A stretch of DNA of 59,647 bases from an uncultured Bacteroidota bacterium (GTDB lineage Bacteria; Bacteroidota; Bacteroidia; Chitinophagales; Chitinophagaceae), in contig CAISOH010000007.1 of NCBI GenBank assembly GCA_903887005.1, positions 1 to 59,647 of the forward strand, in the 5' to 3' direction. A program made the translations under genes and the position numbers. The notes under the pieces were generated by a model that saw nothing but the letters and a program-made list of their open reading frames with translations, did not search any database and had not been told where the DNA came from. Positions within the stretch are counted from its first letter, which is position 1. Each line of letters starts with the position of its first letter. Below, in pieces: positions 10,429-19,989 of the stretch.

Positions 10429-11379
10429 CTAACTGCCATTTTTAATTTGTTTTTCCGAAGGAATTTCTTTAACGGGCAACTCTTTGGCTTCCCGCTTTAT
10501 GATATATACAGCCGTTTCATAAATAGTAATCCCCTTACCAAATTTCATGGCATATACTTTTGTAAACTCCGCACCAAAGTAGAGGATTATGGAAGAATAG
10601 TAAACCCACGACAAAAGAATAATAATGGAAGTGGCGGCGCCATAAGTATTAAAACTCGCAGAACTACCGAGATAATATCCAATAAGAAATTTGCCACCCA
10701 GAAATAGTAAACCCGTGAAGCCGGCTCCTGCAAAAGTATCTTTCCATGATATTTTTGCATCAGGCAATACTTTATATATAACCGCAAAGAGAAATGTTAC
10801 TACAGCAAAAAGCAATAGGAGATTGATGTCTTTTATAAGCAGGATATTGGCAAAGCCCAGATAATGCTGTAAGCGGCCTGTAAGAGCGTCAATAAGCACA
10901 TTAACAAACAATGTTACTAACAGCAAAAAACCAATACCAATAATAATGGAAAAAGATAACAGCCGGTCTGTAATATATTTCAGCCAGCCTCTTTTGGGTT
11001 TAGCTTTAATGGACCAGATATAGTTAATGGAACCTTGTATCTCTGTAAATATACCGGTAGCGCCAAACACCAGTACAACAACCCCAATGATACCAAACAT
11101 AGTAGTATTATTTTGTTTGCCGATATTATCCAATATATTCCTTAATTCTTTTGCTCCCGACTGCCCTACGAGATTGCCAAGCTGGTAAAATACCTTTGTG
11201 GTTACATCAGCTTTTTTTAAAAAAAGCCCAAGTAAGGTGGTTACCACCAGCAAAAGAGGCCCAATGGAAAATATAGTATAATAGGCGAGTGATGCGCTGA
11301 GTTTGGTTGCATTATCATCAGAGAACTCATTTCCTGCATCTTTTATCAGATTGAAGTATTCACGTAGTTTGGATGCCAT
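10429..11379 (-). CDS. YihY/virulence factor BrkB family membrane protein
   Basis: ATKLSASLAYYTIFSIGPLLLVV, GATGIFTEIQGSINYIWSIKAKPKRGW, YILLSWVYYSSIILYFGAEFT. Confidence 0.9.
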   Translation of the reverse strand: MASKLREYFNLIKDAGNEFSDDNATKLSASLAYYTIFSIGPLLLVVTTLLGLFLKKADVTTKVFYQLGNLVGQSGAKELRNILDNIGKQNNTTMFGIIGVVVLVFGATGIFTEIQGSINYIWSIKAKPKRGWLKYITDRLLSFSIIIGIGFLLLVTLFVNVLIDALTGRLQHYLGFANILLIKDINLLLLFAVVTFLFAVIYKVLPDAKISWKDTFAGAGFTGLLFLGGKFLIGYYLGSSASFNTYGAATSIIILLSWVYYSSIILYFGAEFTKVYAMKFGKGITIYETAVYIIKREAKELPVKEIPSEKQIKNGS

Positions 11380-11549
11380 TGGTCATTTTAATTAATGCAC
11401 TGCAACCATAGTGCCACCAAAACGCTAATCCTTTTTTTCGTTGGTTTGGGACGACGTTTCCTTTCTTTCTTTAGTTCCTGCATTTGAGTAAGGGGTTATA
11501 GTTGTGTAAAGGATTCATCAGGAACACTATTATAGAGCATATGTATATT

Positions 11550-12488
11550 TTATACCTCGTCATCTACAGGAATAATAACAATGGGCAAATGCTTTACTTC
11601 GTGTTTAATTATATGTACAGCATTGTTTTTTACGGTAATGCCCTTTCCCCATTTCTTGGCATACACCTCTGTAAACTCAGCCCCAAAATAGAGTATCATG
11701 GCAGAATAATATATCCATGATAAAAGAAGAATTATAGAAGCCGCCGCACCATAAGCGCTGATACTCTTCGACATATTAAGGTAATAAGTAATCAGGAATT
11801 TACCGATAAGAAATAATATTCCTGTGAAAACTGCGCCTATGAGGGCGTCTTTCCAATGTATCCGGGCGTCGGGCAGTACTTTGAAGATAATCCAGAAAAG
11901 AAAAGTTACCACAACAAACAGCAAGCCGATATTTGCCCCTTTTAAGAGAAAAATATCTGCATCTCCCAGAAAGCTGCGTAAACGGCCGGAAAGCAGGTCA
12001 ATAAGTACGTTGGCAAGTAATGTTACCGTCATCAAAAGGCCTAAGCCTAATATGAGCAGGAAAGAAAGCAGGCGGTCGGTAATATATTTGAGCCAGCTTC
12101 TTTTGGGTTTGGCCTTTATAGACCAGATATAATTAATAGAGCTTTGTATCTCTGTAAATATACCGGTAGCGCCAAACACCAACACGATACCCCCGATTAT
12201 ACCAAATAAAGTAGAATGGTTCTGATGGCTGATATTTTCGAGTATGCTTTGTAATTCTGCTGCTCCTGATTTTCCAATTATTGCACCCAACTGATCAAAT
12301 ACCTGAGTGGTAACATATGGCTTTTTATATAAAAACCCCAAAAGGGTTATGACTACCAATAACAGCGGCCCGACGGAAAATATAGTATAGTATGCCAGTG
12401 AAGCGCTTAACTTGGTAGCATGGTCTTCTGAAAATTCATCAGCTGATTCCATCAGCGTATCATACATTTTGCGAACCTTAGATGCCAT
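11550..12488 (-). CDS. YihY/BrkB family membrane protein (tandem paralog)
   Basis: Near-identical motif set to 10429-11379. Confidence 0.9.
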   Translation of the reverse strand: MASKVRKMYDTLMESADEFSEDHATKLSASLAYYTIFSVGPLLLVVITLLGFLYKKPYVTTQVFDQLGAIIGKSGAAELQSILENISHQNHSTLFGIIGGIVLVFGATGIFTEIQSSINYIWSIKAKPKRSWLKYITDRLLSFLLILGLGLLMTVTLLANVLIDLLSGRLRSFLGDADIFLLKGANIGLLFVVVTFLFWIIFKVLPDARIHWKDALIGAVFTGILFLIGKFLITYYLNMSKSISAYGAAASIILLLSWIYYSAMILYFGAEFTEVYAKKWGKGITVKNNAVHIIKHEVKHLPIVIIPVDDEV

Positions 12489-12866
12489 TTGCTTATTCTT
12501 TTATCCTTCTGTTCAGGCGGATTTTTAATCCATTATTACAATGATCTGCTTTGACAGGAGCTTAATTATATATTATTAAAAACTCATTACTCACAATTTA
12601 ACATCATTTATTTAACCGTCAAAGATTGTTCTTATTTTTTGTAAATGGAATATAAATTATTTATTTCTGTTTTTTTGTCAATTTCGTTAATATTCCAACC
12701 CACATTACATAATTGTGCCAGCAGAAGGCCAATCAAATATCCCAATTAAAACTGTTCAGAACTAACGTTTATTTGCATATAGTTGAGTTTTAAATGTTTC
12801 TATGGCATGGTTATTAAAGATATCTTTTGTGATTGTGAAAATTAATTTGCAATATAATAACATAAT

Positions 12867-15800
12867 ATGAAACATAAATTACTTAATGCATTAACGGCAG
12901 TTATTCTGTTATTAATACCAAATGTGAATTTTGCACAGGCGCCTACCTTAGGAACTGCTGCAAATTTTGTCCTTTTTTCCAGTGCAGGTGCAGTAACCAA
13001 TTCAGGAATTTCGCTTGTTACCGGTAATGTGGGCACTAACAGCGGTTCCAGCACCGGCTTCGGTAATGTAAACGGCCAGATGCATGATAATGATGGTGTA
13101 ACCGGTTCTTGTACAGCAGATTTGCTGATAGCTTATGGCCAGCTGAATACCGCAATACCAACTTTCTTCCCATCACCTTTACTTGGAAACGGGGATACCC
13201 TTATAGCAGGTGTTTATTACATACCTGCAGCCGCAACAATGAACCTGAACCTTTTTTTAGATGCAAAAGGAAATCCCAGCGCTGTATTTATATTTCAAAT
13301 CCAGGGCGCCTTTTCAACGGGAGCATCTTCCAAGGTCAAATTGATTAATGGCGCACAGGCATGTAATGTATTCTGGAAAGTGGAAGGCCTGGTAAGCATG
13401 GCTGCAGGAACCACGATGAGGGGAACTGTTGTTGCCCATAACGCTGCCATTAATATGAACGCGAAAGATACGCTGGAAGGCAGAGCTCTTTCTATTGCAG
13501 GGGCCGTTACGGTCAATGGAGTTCTTGCATATACCCCAACTGGTTGCGGAAGTCCGACACTTACAGGGCCCGCCGCTCCGGCACTTGCTTCAACAGCCTG
13601 TTATGCACTATTTTCTGCTGACGGGCCGGTTTCAAACTCGGGCGTAACGAATATTACAGGTGATATCGGAACGAATGTAGGGTTAACTACCGGCTTCAAT
13701 CCTTTATTTGTAGCAGGCACCATTCATCCTATACCTGATGGCTCTACAGTAACATGTGCAGCCGATTTGCATAATGTATATACTTATCTCAACACACTGC
13801 CTTCCGATATTGAGTTACTGTACCCTGCCCAGTTTGGGCACAACCTGGTACTTACACCCCATACTTACATCATGAAAGCGGCCACAACATTTACTGATAC
13901 ATTATACCTCGATGGAGAAGGTAATGCCGGCGTTGTATTTGTTATCCAGATAAACGGCGCCATTTCTACAAGTACTTTTTCAAGGGTTATGCTGATAAAC
14001 GGAACCCAGGCAAAAAATGTGTTCTGGAAAGTTGATGGTGCGGTAAACATTAATGATTACTCTGTTTTCAACGGAACCATCATTTGCAATAATGCCGCCA
14101 TCAGCATAAATACAGGCGCTACAATTAACGGCAGGGCGCTTACAACTACAGGCGCTTTAACGACTATGGCAATAAATGTAATCATGACTCCCGGCTGCGG
14201 CGGCACATGTATCGCTCCGGCTATAGGCGGTTCACCGCATGTATGTATCGGTTTAACAACTACATTATCCAATACTAGCACAGGTGGTACCTGGAGCAGC
14301 AGCAACACGGCAACTGCTTCCATTGGTACTTCTTCAGGCGTGGTTACCGGTAAAATAGCGGGAACAGCTACTATTACTTATACATTGCCGGCAGGTTGTA
14401 CAAGTACACTTACCTTCACAGTCAATCCGTTACCATCAGCTATTACAGGACCAGCCAGCGTATGTGCAGGGGCTACAACGACCTTAAGTGATGCTATGAC
14501 AGGAGGTACCTGGAGCAGCAGTAATACATTGCTTGCAACAGCAGGCACAGGCTTTGGTACTGTAACAGGAGTAGCAGCAGGTACGCCAACTATTACTTAT
14601 TCTTTGGCACCGGGTTGCTCTGTAACAAAAACCATAACAGTAAGCCCGTTACCTAATGCAGGCAGCATAACCGGCGTTTCCAATGTATGTGCTGGCTCTG
14701 CCATTACATTAACGGATGTTGTGTCTGGCGGTTTGTGGAGCACCAGCAATGCCAAGGCTACAGTGACCGGCGGTGTTGTTACAGGAGTTGCAGCAGGTAC
14801 GGATACAATCAGATATACTGTTACCACCTCAGGCTGTTCAGCAACAGCAACAAAAACTGTAGCAGTGAGTTCATTTCCGCTTCCTGGTAGTATAACCGGT
14901 GCATCAGGTGTATGTGTTGGCGCAGCTATAACATTAACAGATATTGTAACCGGCGGCGTATGGAATACCAGCAATGCAAAAGCTACAGTGTCAGGTGGTG
15001 TTGTTACAGGAATTACAGCAGGTACCGATACAATTATTTATTCTGTTACCAATGTATGCGGCACAGCGAATACGACAAAAACAGTTACTATAAATCCATT
15101 ACCAGGTCCCGGCAGTATAACCGGCGCATCAGATGTGTGTGTTGGTTTGGCCATCCTGTTAAGTGATGGTATAGCTGGCGGAGTATGGAGCAGCAGTAAT
15201 ACAAAAGCCAAAGTGGCAAGCGGCCTTGTGACCGGAATTACAGCAGGTGCGGATACGATTATTTATACAGTTATCAATGGTTGCGGCACAGCAACTGCAA
15301 CAAAAGCGATTACTGTAAGTTCATTTCCTGTAGCAGGCAGTATAACAGGTTTGCCAGGTGTATGTGTCGGTGCTGCAATCACATTAACAGATGGTATAAC
15401 AGGCGGTATTTGGAGCAGCAGCAATGCGAATGCCTCAGTTCTGGCAGGAGTTGTTACCGGCGTTTCAGCAGGTATGGCGACTATAAGTTATTCAGTTATC
15501 AACGCATGTGGAACAGCTAACGCAACTTTAGTAATAACTATTAATCCGTTACCAAATGCAGGCACTATAACGGGTGAAGACAGTGTTTGTGTTGGAAATA
15601 CAATTATCCTAACGGATCTTGCCGGCGGCGGAATATGGAACAGCAGTAATACTTCCATCTCCGTTATTTCAGGTTCCGGGTTAGTTTCAGGTATTTCAGC
15701 AGGTATTATTACGATTGTTTATAGTGTATCCAATAGTTGCGGTATTGATGTTGCGGTATTTCCTGTAAAAGTTATTTCATCCCTGGTATGCAGCACTTTG

Positions 15801-16097
15801 ATGAATGCGGATCTTAATACAGCATTTACAGATTTGAACCTATACCCGAATCCGAACCAGGGAACGTTTACAGTTAATGGTACACTGGGAACTCCTGTAA
15901 CTACCGGAGATGCAGAAGTATCTCTGGAGATAACAAATATGCTGGGCCAGGTTGTATATAACAATAAGGTAATGGCACGGGATGGTATCATTAATGAAAA
16001 AATACAGTTCGGCGCCAGCCTTGCAAATGGCATCTATATACTGAATGTAAAAACTGCTACTGAACATAAAGTGTTCCACTTTGCGCTGAAACAATAA
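12867..16097 (+). CDS. Giant secreted protein: two tandem DUF3494 (ice-binding-like) domains, about 7 Ig-like (Big2-type) repeats, T9SS C-terminus
   Basis: GTAANFVLFSSAGAVTNSGISLVTGNVGTNSGSSTGF / CYALFSADGPVSNSGVTNITGDIGTNVGLTTGF; repeated GSITGxSxVCVGxAITLTDxxxGGxWSSSN; C-terminal LNLYPNPNQGTFTVNG. Confidence 0.85.
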   Translation: MKHKLLNALTAVILLLIPNVNFAQAPTLGTAANFVLFSSAGAVTNSGISLVTGNVGTNSGSSTGFGNVNGQMHDNDGVTGSCTADLLIAYGQLNTAIPTFFPSPLLGNGDTLIAGVYYIPAAATMNLNLFLDAKGNPSAVFIFQIQGAFSTGASSKVKLINGAQACNVFWKVEGLVSMAAGTTMRGTVVAHNAAINMNAKDTLEGRALSIAGAVTVNGVLAYTPTGCGSPTLTGPAAPALASTACYALFSADGPVSNSGVTNITGDIGTNVGLTTGFNPLFVAGTIHPIPDGSTVTCAADLHNVYTYLNTLPSDIELLYPAQFGHNLVLTPHTYIMKAATTFTDTLYLDGEGNAGVVFVIQINGAISTSTFSRVMLINGTQAKNVFWKVDGAVNINDYSVFNGTIICNNAAISINTGATINGRALTTTGALTTMAINVIMTPGCGGTCIAPAIGGSPHVCIGLTTTLSNTSTGGTWSSSNTATASIGTSSGVVTGKIAGTATITYTLPAGCTSTLTFTVNPLPSAITGPASVCAGATTTLSDAMTGGTWSSSNTLLATAGTGFGTVTGVAAGTPTITYSLAPGCSVTKTITVSPLPNAGSITGVSNVCAGSAITLTDVVSGGLWSTSNAKATVTGGVVTGVAAGTDTIRYTVTTSGCSATATKTVAVSSFPLPGSITGASGVCVGAAITLTDIVTGGVWNTSNAKATVSGGVVTGITAGTDTIIYSVTNVCGTANTTKTVTINPLPGPGSITGASDVCVGLAILLSDGIAGGVWSSSNTKAKVASGLVTGITAGADTIIYTVINGCGTATATKAITVSSFPVAGSITGLPGVCVGAAITLTDGITGGIWSSSNANASVLAGVVTGVSAGMATISYSVINACGTANATLVITINPLPNAGTITGEDSVCVGNTIILTDLAGGGIWNSSNTSISVISGSGLVSGISAGIITIVYSVSNSCGIDVAVFPVKVISSLVCSTLMNADLNTAFTDLNLYPNPNQGTFTVNGTLGTPVTTGDAEVSLEITNMLGQVVYNNKVMARDGIINEKIQFGASLANGIYILNVKTATEHKVFHFALKQ
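14431..15780 (+). repeat. In-gene tandem repeats of about 220 bp encoding Ig-like modules
   Basis: Recurring ATAACCGGCGCATCAG..TGTGTTGG..ATAACATTAACAGATGGTATAACAGGCGGT..TGGAGCAGCAGCAAT. Confidence 0.8.
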
Positions 16098-16120
16098 TAA
16101 CAGATAGTATTGAACTATAT

Positions 16121-16153
16121 ACAGAGCGTCTCAAAAAGGCGCTCTGTTTTTTT
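16121..16153 (+). terminator. Rho-independent terminator
   Basis: ACAGAGCG-tctcaaaaagg-CGCTCTGTTTTTTT. Confidence 0.8.
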
Positions 16154-16311
16154 ATGAATAAACCAGAAATAATTTCTTTCTTCAAACCTGTAGAATTAAG
16201 TGAACACTGGCGGGCTCCATCCGATACTAAATTACAGATGCGCCCCAGATGGATTACATTATTCCGGGTATCAAATATGGCATTGTAAATAACATCTTAT
16301 CCGTTCTTTAC

Positions 16312-16330
16312 ATTTTGTCATCGTTCCTTA
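16312..16330. repeat. Solo remnant of the MITE-like terminus
   Basis: ATTTTGTCATCGTTCCTTA is the exact reverse complement of 121..139. Confidence 0.6.
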
Positions 16331-16404
16331 ACTAATTCCGTGGCATAGTTTTTACCTGTATCATTGAAATGCAAAATAAAAGATAAAAATATCTTTTATT
16401 ATTA

Positions 16405-16434
16405 TTGACATTTTAGTCTTTAATCATATCTTTG
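16405..16434 (+). promoter_or_regulatory. Candidate Bacteroidetes promoter (TTG ... TATCTTTG) for the electron-transfer cluster
   Basis: TAnnTTTG at 16427-16434 with an upstream TTG at 16405. Confidence 0.5.
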
Positions 16435-16528
16435 ATTTTTTATTTCAATTTAATCGTAATGAATTGCCGGAATAGCTGAATTTACTGTTGTATCTAATTA
16501 TTTAATGTTTAATAAAAACACAATTTCT

Positions 16529-17782
16529 ATGAAGAAAAGGAAATTATTGATTGCAATTGGGTTATTTGTTATACCCGCAACACTCCTAACGTTCTGCACC
16601 AAAAACAACCAGTTGGTTGACACATCAGCAGGACTGAATACCAGTAACTTATATTCAGTAAAGGGCACAGCAATCCTTAAACCAATCAGCGGTTCCGCAT
16701 GGGATGGTACTATTGAAACAGTATGGAATAACGCTCCAAAACTTACAGTACATGCCGTAGTTCCCGATTTGGGGAATAACACTTTTAGCGGATTTATTGG
16801 TAATGCTACTGATGTAACGATGCGCTCCTTATACGATGCCAATAACATCTATTTCCTGGTAGAATGGAATTGTGCTCAAAAGAACCTTGCATCATCACCA
16901 TGGTACTTTAACCCCAATACGCATCTTTGGGCGCAGGAAAGCGGCGCTCCGGTAAAGAATGCAGACAGCACAACATACAGGCCCGCTTTTATCCAGGACC
17001 AGTTTACGATGATTTTTAACATTGCTAATTCATGCCCGTCATTTAATACACAATCCTGCTATGGCGTCTGCCATGCAAACTCGTCCTTCGGTGGCGTCAC
17101 CTCACCTTCAGGAGGGGTAATGCACACCAGCGGCCCGGGTGAATTCCTGGATTGCTGGAGGGCCCGCATGCTGCAGGTAGTCAATGTTAACCAGGCCAAT
17201 GATGTTTATATAGACTGGGGCGGCGGCACATTAGATCAGAATGAAATTCATAATGATCTCCAATTATCAACAACAGACGGTGGATTCAATAATAAACAAA
17301 GCTTAAAAATTACCGGGACCGGAACCAAAGTAAACGTACCAATGTATGTTGTACCAGCCGGAGGTTATTCTAATGGTGCGCTTTTACAAAGCGATACACT
17401 AGCAGGTGGAAAAGCAGTAAAAGTTATCGCAGTTGACTCCACTGGGGTTCTTACCCTTGCCAATTCAACTACTATTGATCCACGCACTGCAACATCGGGC
17501 ACGATATACCAGCAAGTGGGTAGCGGCGACGGGCCTAACTGTATTCCCGGAAGTTTTGTATCTCCATATACCGGCAGCCGCGGTGACATTACGGCCAACG
17601 CCTTTTGGACAGGAACAGGATGGAGACTACTTCTGAAGCGGGCATTGAAAACAACTGATGCAGCCTATGATGTTGACTTATCTTCATTGGTCAATCAACC
17701 ATTTGGTATTGGCGTCATGTTTAACGGCGCAGATAATGAACATGCAATTGTTAGCGGCATGACATTGCATTTCAATAAATAA
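16529..17782 (+). CDS. Ethylbenzene-dehydrogenase-like haem-binding lipoprotein with CYGVCH motif
   Basis: Lipobox LLTFC; SLYDANNIYFLVEWNCAQKN and CYGVCHANSSFGG blocks typical of EBDH-related cytochrome proteins. Confidence 0.65.
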   Translation: MKKRKLLIAIGLFVIPATLLTFCTKNNQLVDTSAGLNTSNLYSVKGTAILKPISGSAWDGTIETVWNNAPKLTVHAVVPDLGNNTFSGFIGNATDVTMRSLYDANNIYFLVEWNCAQKNLASSPWYFNPNTHLWAQESGAPVKNADSTTYRPAFIQDQFTMIFNIANSCPSFNTQSCYGVCHANSSFGGVTSPSGGVMHTSGPGEFLDCWRARMLQVVNVNQANDVYIDWGGGTLDQNEIHNDLQLSTTDGGFNNKQSLKITGTGTKVNVPMYVVPAGGYSNGALLQSDTLAGGKAVKVIAVDSTGVLTLANSTTIDPRTATSGTIYQQVGSGDGPNCIPGSFVSPYTGSRGDITANAFWTGTGWRLLLKRALKTTDAAYDVDLSSLVNQPFGIGVMFNGADNEHAIVSGMTLHFNK

Positions 17783-17809
17783 TCCACGATTCACCATAAT
17801 TTTTTCTTC

Positions 17810-18205
17810 ATGAAAAAAATAATTGCAATAACTGCATTTTGTGCGCTGGTTTTACTTATTGCGCCGGGTTGTTATAAGGTAGCTACCGTTCGTTTAGACA
17901 ATTCACCTGCTATAACAAAATCAGTTAGCCTAAGTAAAGATATAGTTCCAATATTCAGCAAAAACTGCGCATTATCAGGTTGCCATAGTTCTGGCGGGCA
18001 TGTACCGGACTTATCTGTAAATGATGCGTATAATTCGTTGATTAAGGGTAAATATATTGATATATCCAGCCCTTCGAATAGTGCACTTTATTTATGGTTA
18101 ACCGGTAAAAAGGCGGAATCCATGCCCCTGGGCTCCAGTAATAATCCATCAGACATAAATGCACTTACCCTTGCATGGATAACACAAGGTGCAAACAATA
18201 ACTAA
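17810..18205 (+). CDS. Small lipoprotein with cytochrome-c-like CX4CH motif
   Basis: Lipobox LLIAPGC; KDIVPIFSKNCALSGCHSSGGH. Confidence 0.65.
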   Translation: MKKIIAITAFCALVLLIAPGCYKVATVRLDNSPAITKSVSLSKDIVPIFSKNCALSGCHSSGGHVPDLSVNDAYNSLIKGKYIDISSPSNSALYLWLTGKKAESMPLGSSNNPSDINALTLAWITQGANNN

Positions 18206-18216
18206 AACTATTAAAA

Positions 18217-19143
18217 ATGAAAAAAATAAAAATAAATTTCACCGGATTTATTAGCCATACCAGCCTGGGCATTCTCACTATTTTGCTGATGATTAGCAGT
18301 GCGGCAATAGCTCAGACAGAAGGTACACAGGATACTCCTGATAATGTAAGCAAGGCAAAGAAAAGCCCGGTAAAAAATACTTTTGAAAGTAACTGGATTA
18401 TAGAGAACCAAACCGTAATGGTGCCTTCAAAAGGTACTTTGGAATTTGATATACAACATCGTTTTGGCATTGTAAACAATGGGTTTAACGATTTTTACGG
18501 AATGTTTGCACCTGCCAATATCCGGTTAGGTCTTGAATATGTGCCGGTTAAAAATCTGCAATTAGGAACAGGCCTTTGCAAAGACAGGAACCAGCTGGAT
18601 TTCAATGGTAAATATGCTATTGCAAAACAGACAACAGGAGCTATGCCCGTCAGCATCACCTATTATGCCAATATGGTAATAGACCTGCGTGATAAATCAA
18701 ATTTCGTTAAATATGGAGACAGAATATCTTATTTTAACCAGTTGATGATTGCAAGAAAGGTAACCGATAAATTTTCTGTCCAGGCTGCCATCAGTGTGTC
18801 GCATTTCAATAATGTTCAGGGATATATAGATTCAGAAGGCGTTGTAAGGAATACAGTAAAAAATGATCAGTTTACTTTGTCATTCATGGGTAGGTATAAG
18901 TTGTCGGAAAAAATGGCAATTCTTGCGGATTACGATCAGCCGCTGACCCAGAATGTAACCAACAATCCACATCCGAACCTTTCACTTGCCCTCGAAATCA
19001 CTACCAGCTCACATTGCTTCCAGGTACTTGCAGGAAACAGCCAGTTCATACTTCCGCAGAACAATGCGTTGTACAACCAGAATGATTATAAAAAAGGGCA
19101 ATTCCTGATAGGGTTTAACATGACCAAATTGTGGAGTTTTTAA
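18217..19143 (+). CDS. Outer-membrane beta-barrel protein (DUF5777-like)
   Basis: Signal peptide, FDIQHRFGIVNNGFNDFYGMFAPANIRLGLEYVP, alternating aromatic/polar strands. Confidence 0.7.
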   Translation: MKKIKINFTGFISHTSLGILTILLMISSAAIAQTEGTQDTPDNVSKAKKSPVKNTFESNWIIENQTVMVPSKGTLEFDIQHRFGIVNNGFNDFYGMFAPANIRLGLEYVPVKNLQLGTGLCKDRNQLDFNGKYAIAKQTTGAMPVSITYYANMVIDLRDKSNFVKYGDRISYFNQLMIARKVTDKFSVQAAISVSHFNNVQGYIDSEGVVRNTVKNDQFTLSFMGRYKLSEKMAILADYDQPLTQNVTNNPHPNLSLALEITTSSHCFQVLAGNSQFILPQNNALYNQNDYKKGQFLIGFNMTKLWSF

Positions 19144-19187
19144 TACGGAAATACCTTTCTTGATTTTTAACCAAAAAACAAATAAAC

Positions 19188-19583
19188 ATGAGAAAAACAA
19201 TTTTCTTAAGCGCTATAACAGGTGTTGCTGTGTTGTGCTTTGCCTTTGTGCCGGATAAAAAACCATGGAATGCTCCGGCAGCCGCCGCTTCCAAAGCCAA
19301 CCCGCAAAAAGGCGCAGAGTCCATCAGCAATGGTAAAGCTTTGTATGCAAAACATTGCCAGTCGTGCCACGGTAAGACCGGCATGGGCGATGGTACAAAA
19401 GCTTCCGAACTAAAAACGGAGCCGGGCGATTTTTCTAAAGCAGCATTTCAATCCCAATCGGACGGTTCTGTTTTTTATAAAATATCAGAAGGCAGGGATG
19501 ATATGCCAAGTTTTAAGAAAAAAATGCCTGATGCCAACGATATCTGGGATGTAGTGAACTTTGTAAGAACATTGAAAAAATAA
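19188..19583 (+). CDS. c-type cytochrome (single CXXCH)
   Basis: GKALYAKHCQSCHGKTGMGDG ... ISEGRDDMPSFKKKM ... DVVNFVRTL. Confidence 0.9.
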   Translation: MRKTIFLSAITGVAVLCFAFVPDKKPWNAPAAAASKANPQKGAESISNGKALYAKHCQSCHGKTGMGDGTKASELKTEPGDFSKAAFQSQSDGSVFYKISEGRDDMPSFKKKMPDANDIWDVVNFVRTLKK

Positions 19584-19609
19584 TGCCCGGTAACTTGTAT
19601 TTAATAGAT

Positions 19610-19654
19610 GTCCCCAGATGTCCCACACCTTGAAGGTGTGGGACATCTGGGGAC
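19610..19654. repeat. Perfect 21-bp-stem palindrome with 3-nt loop (REP-like)
   Basis: GTCCCCAGATGTCCCACACCT-tga-AGGTGTGGGACATCTGGGGAC. Confidence 0.95.
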
Positions 19655-19725
19655 GCTGCTATCTGAACTAATCCATCCCCGGGTGCAAAATATATGTTGC
19701 CAAAACAAACAAAATCAAGGCTATT

Positions 19726-19959
19726 ATGCAAGACAAAGAACATAAAGTAACGCGCAGAAAATTTGCAGGCTGGTTAGGCGTTTTATCACTGTTTACCATG
19801 GCAGGCGCCGCATTGATGCCATGGAAAAATAAAAAAACCAAAACGGTAAAGATGCTTACCTGGGACGGAAAACTGGTAGAAATTGATGCATCTTTATTAG
19901 CCTCCGGCAGTAAGAAAATATCTGATAAGGACCTTCAGAATTGGGTAAAAACCAAATAG
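19726..19959 (+). CDS. 77-aa Tat-signal protein, putative small subunit
   Basis: TRRKFAGWLGV signal; C-terminal KTVKMLTWDGKLVEIDASLL matches a segment of the following FeS protein. Confidence 0.65.
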   Translation: MQDKEHKVTRRKFAGWLGVLSLFTMAGAALMPWKNKKTKTVKMLTWDGKLVEIDASLLASGSKKISDKDLQNWVKTK

Positions 19960-19989
19960 CTATTTGTTCTGTTTTAATAAAATTTATCC

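Noticed and set aside
14597-14974. 125-aa minus-strand ORF inside the Ig-repeat region
   Set aside because: Shadow ORF antisense to repetitive Thr/Gly/Val-rich coding sequence; the plus-strand protein is clearly real
16154-16288. Short ORF MNKPEIISFFKPVELSEHWRAPSDTKLQMRPRWITLFRVSNMAL
   Set aside because: Begins at the U-tract of a terminator, next to a MITE remnant; could be a transposase fragment but not recognisable enough to call
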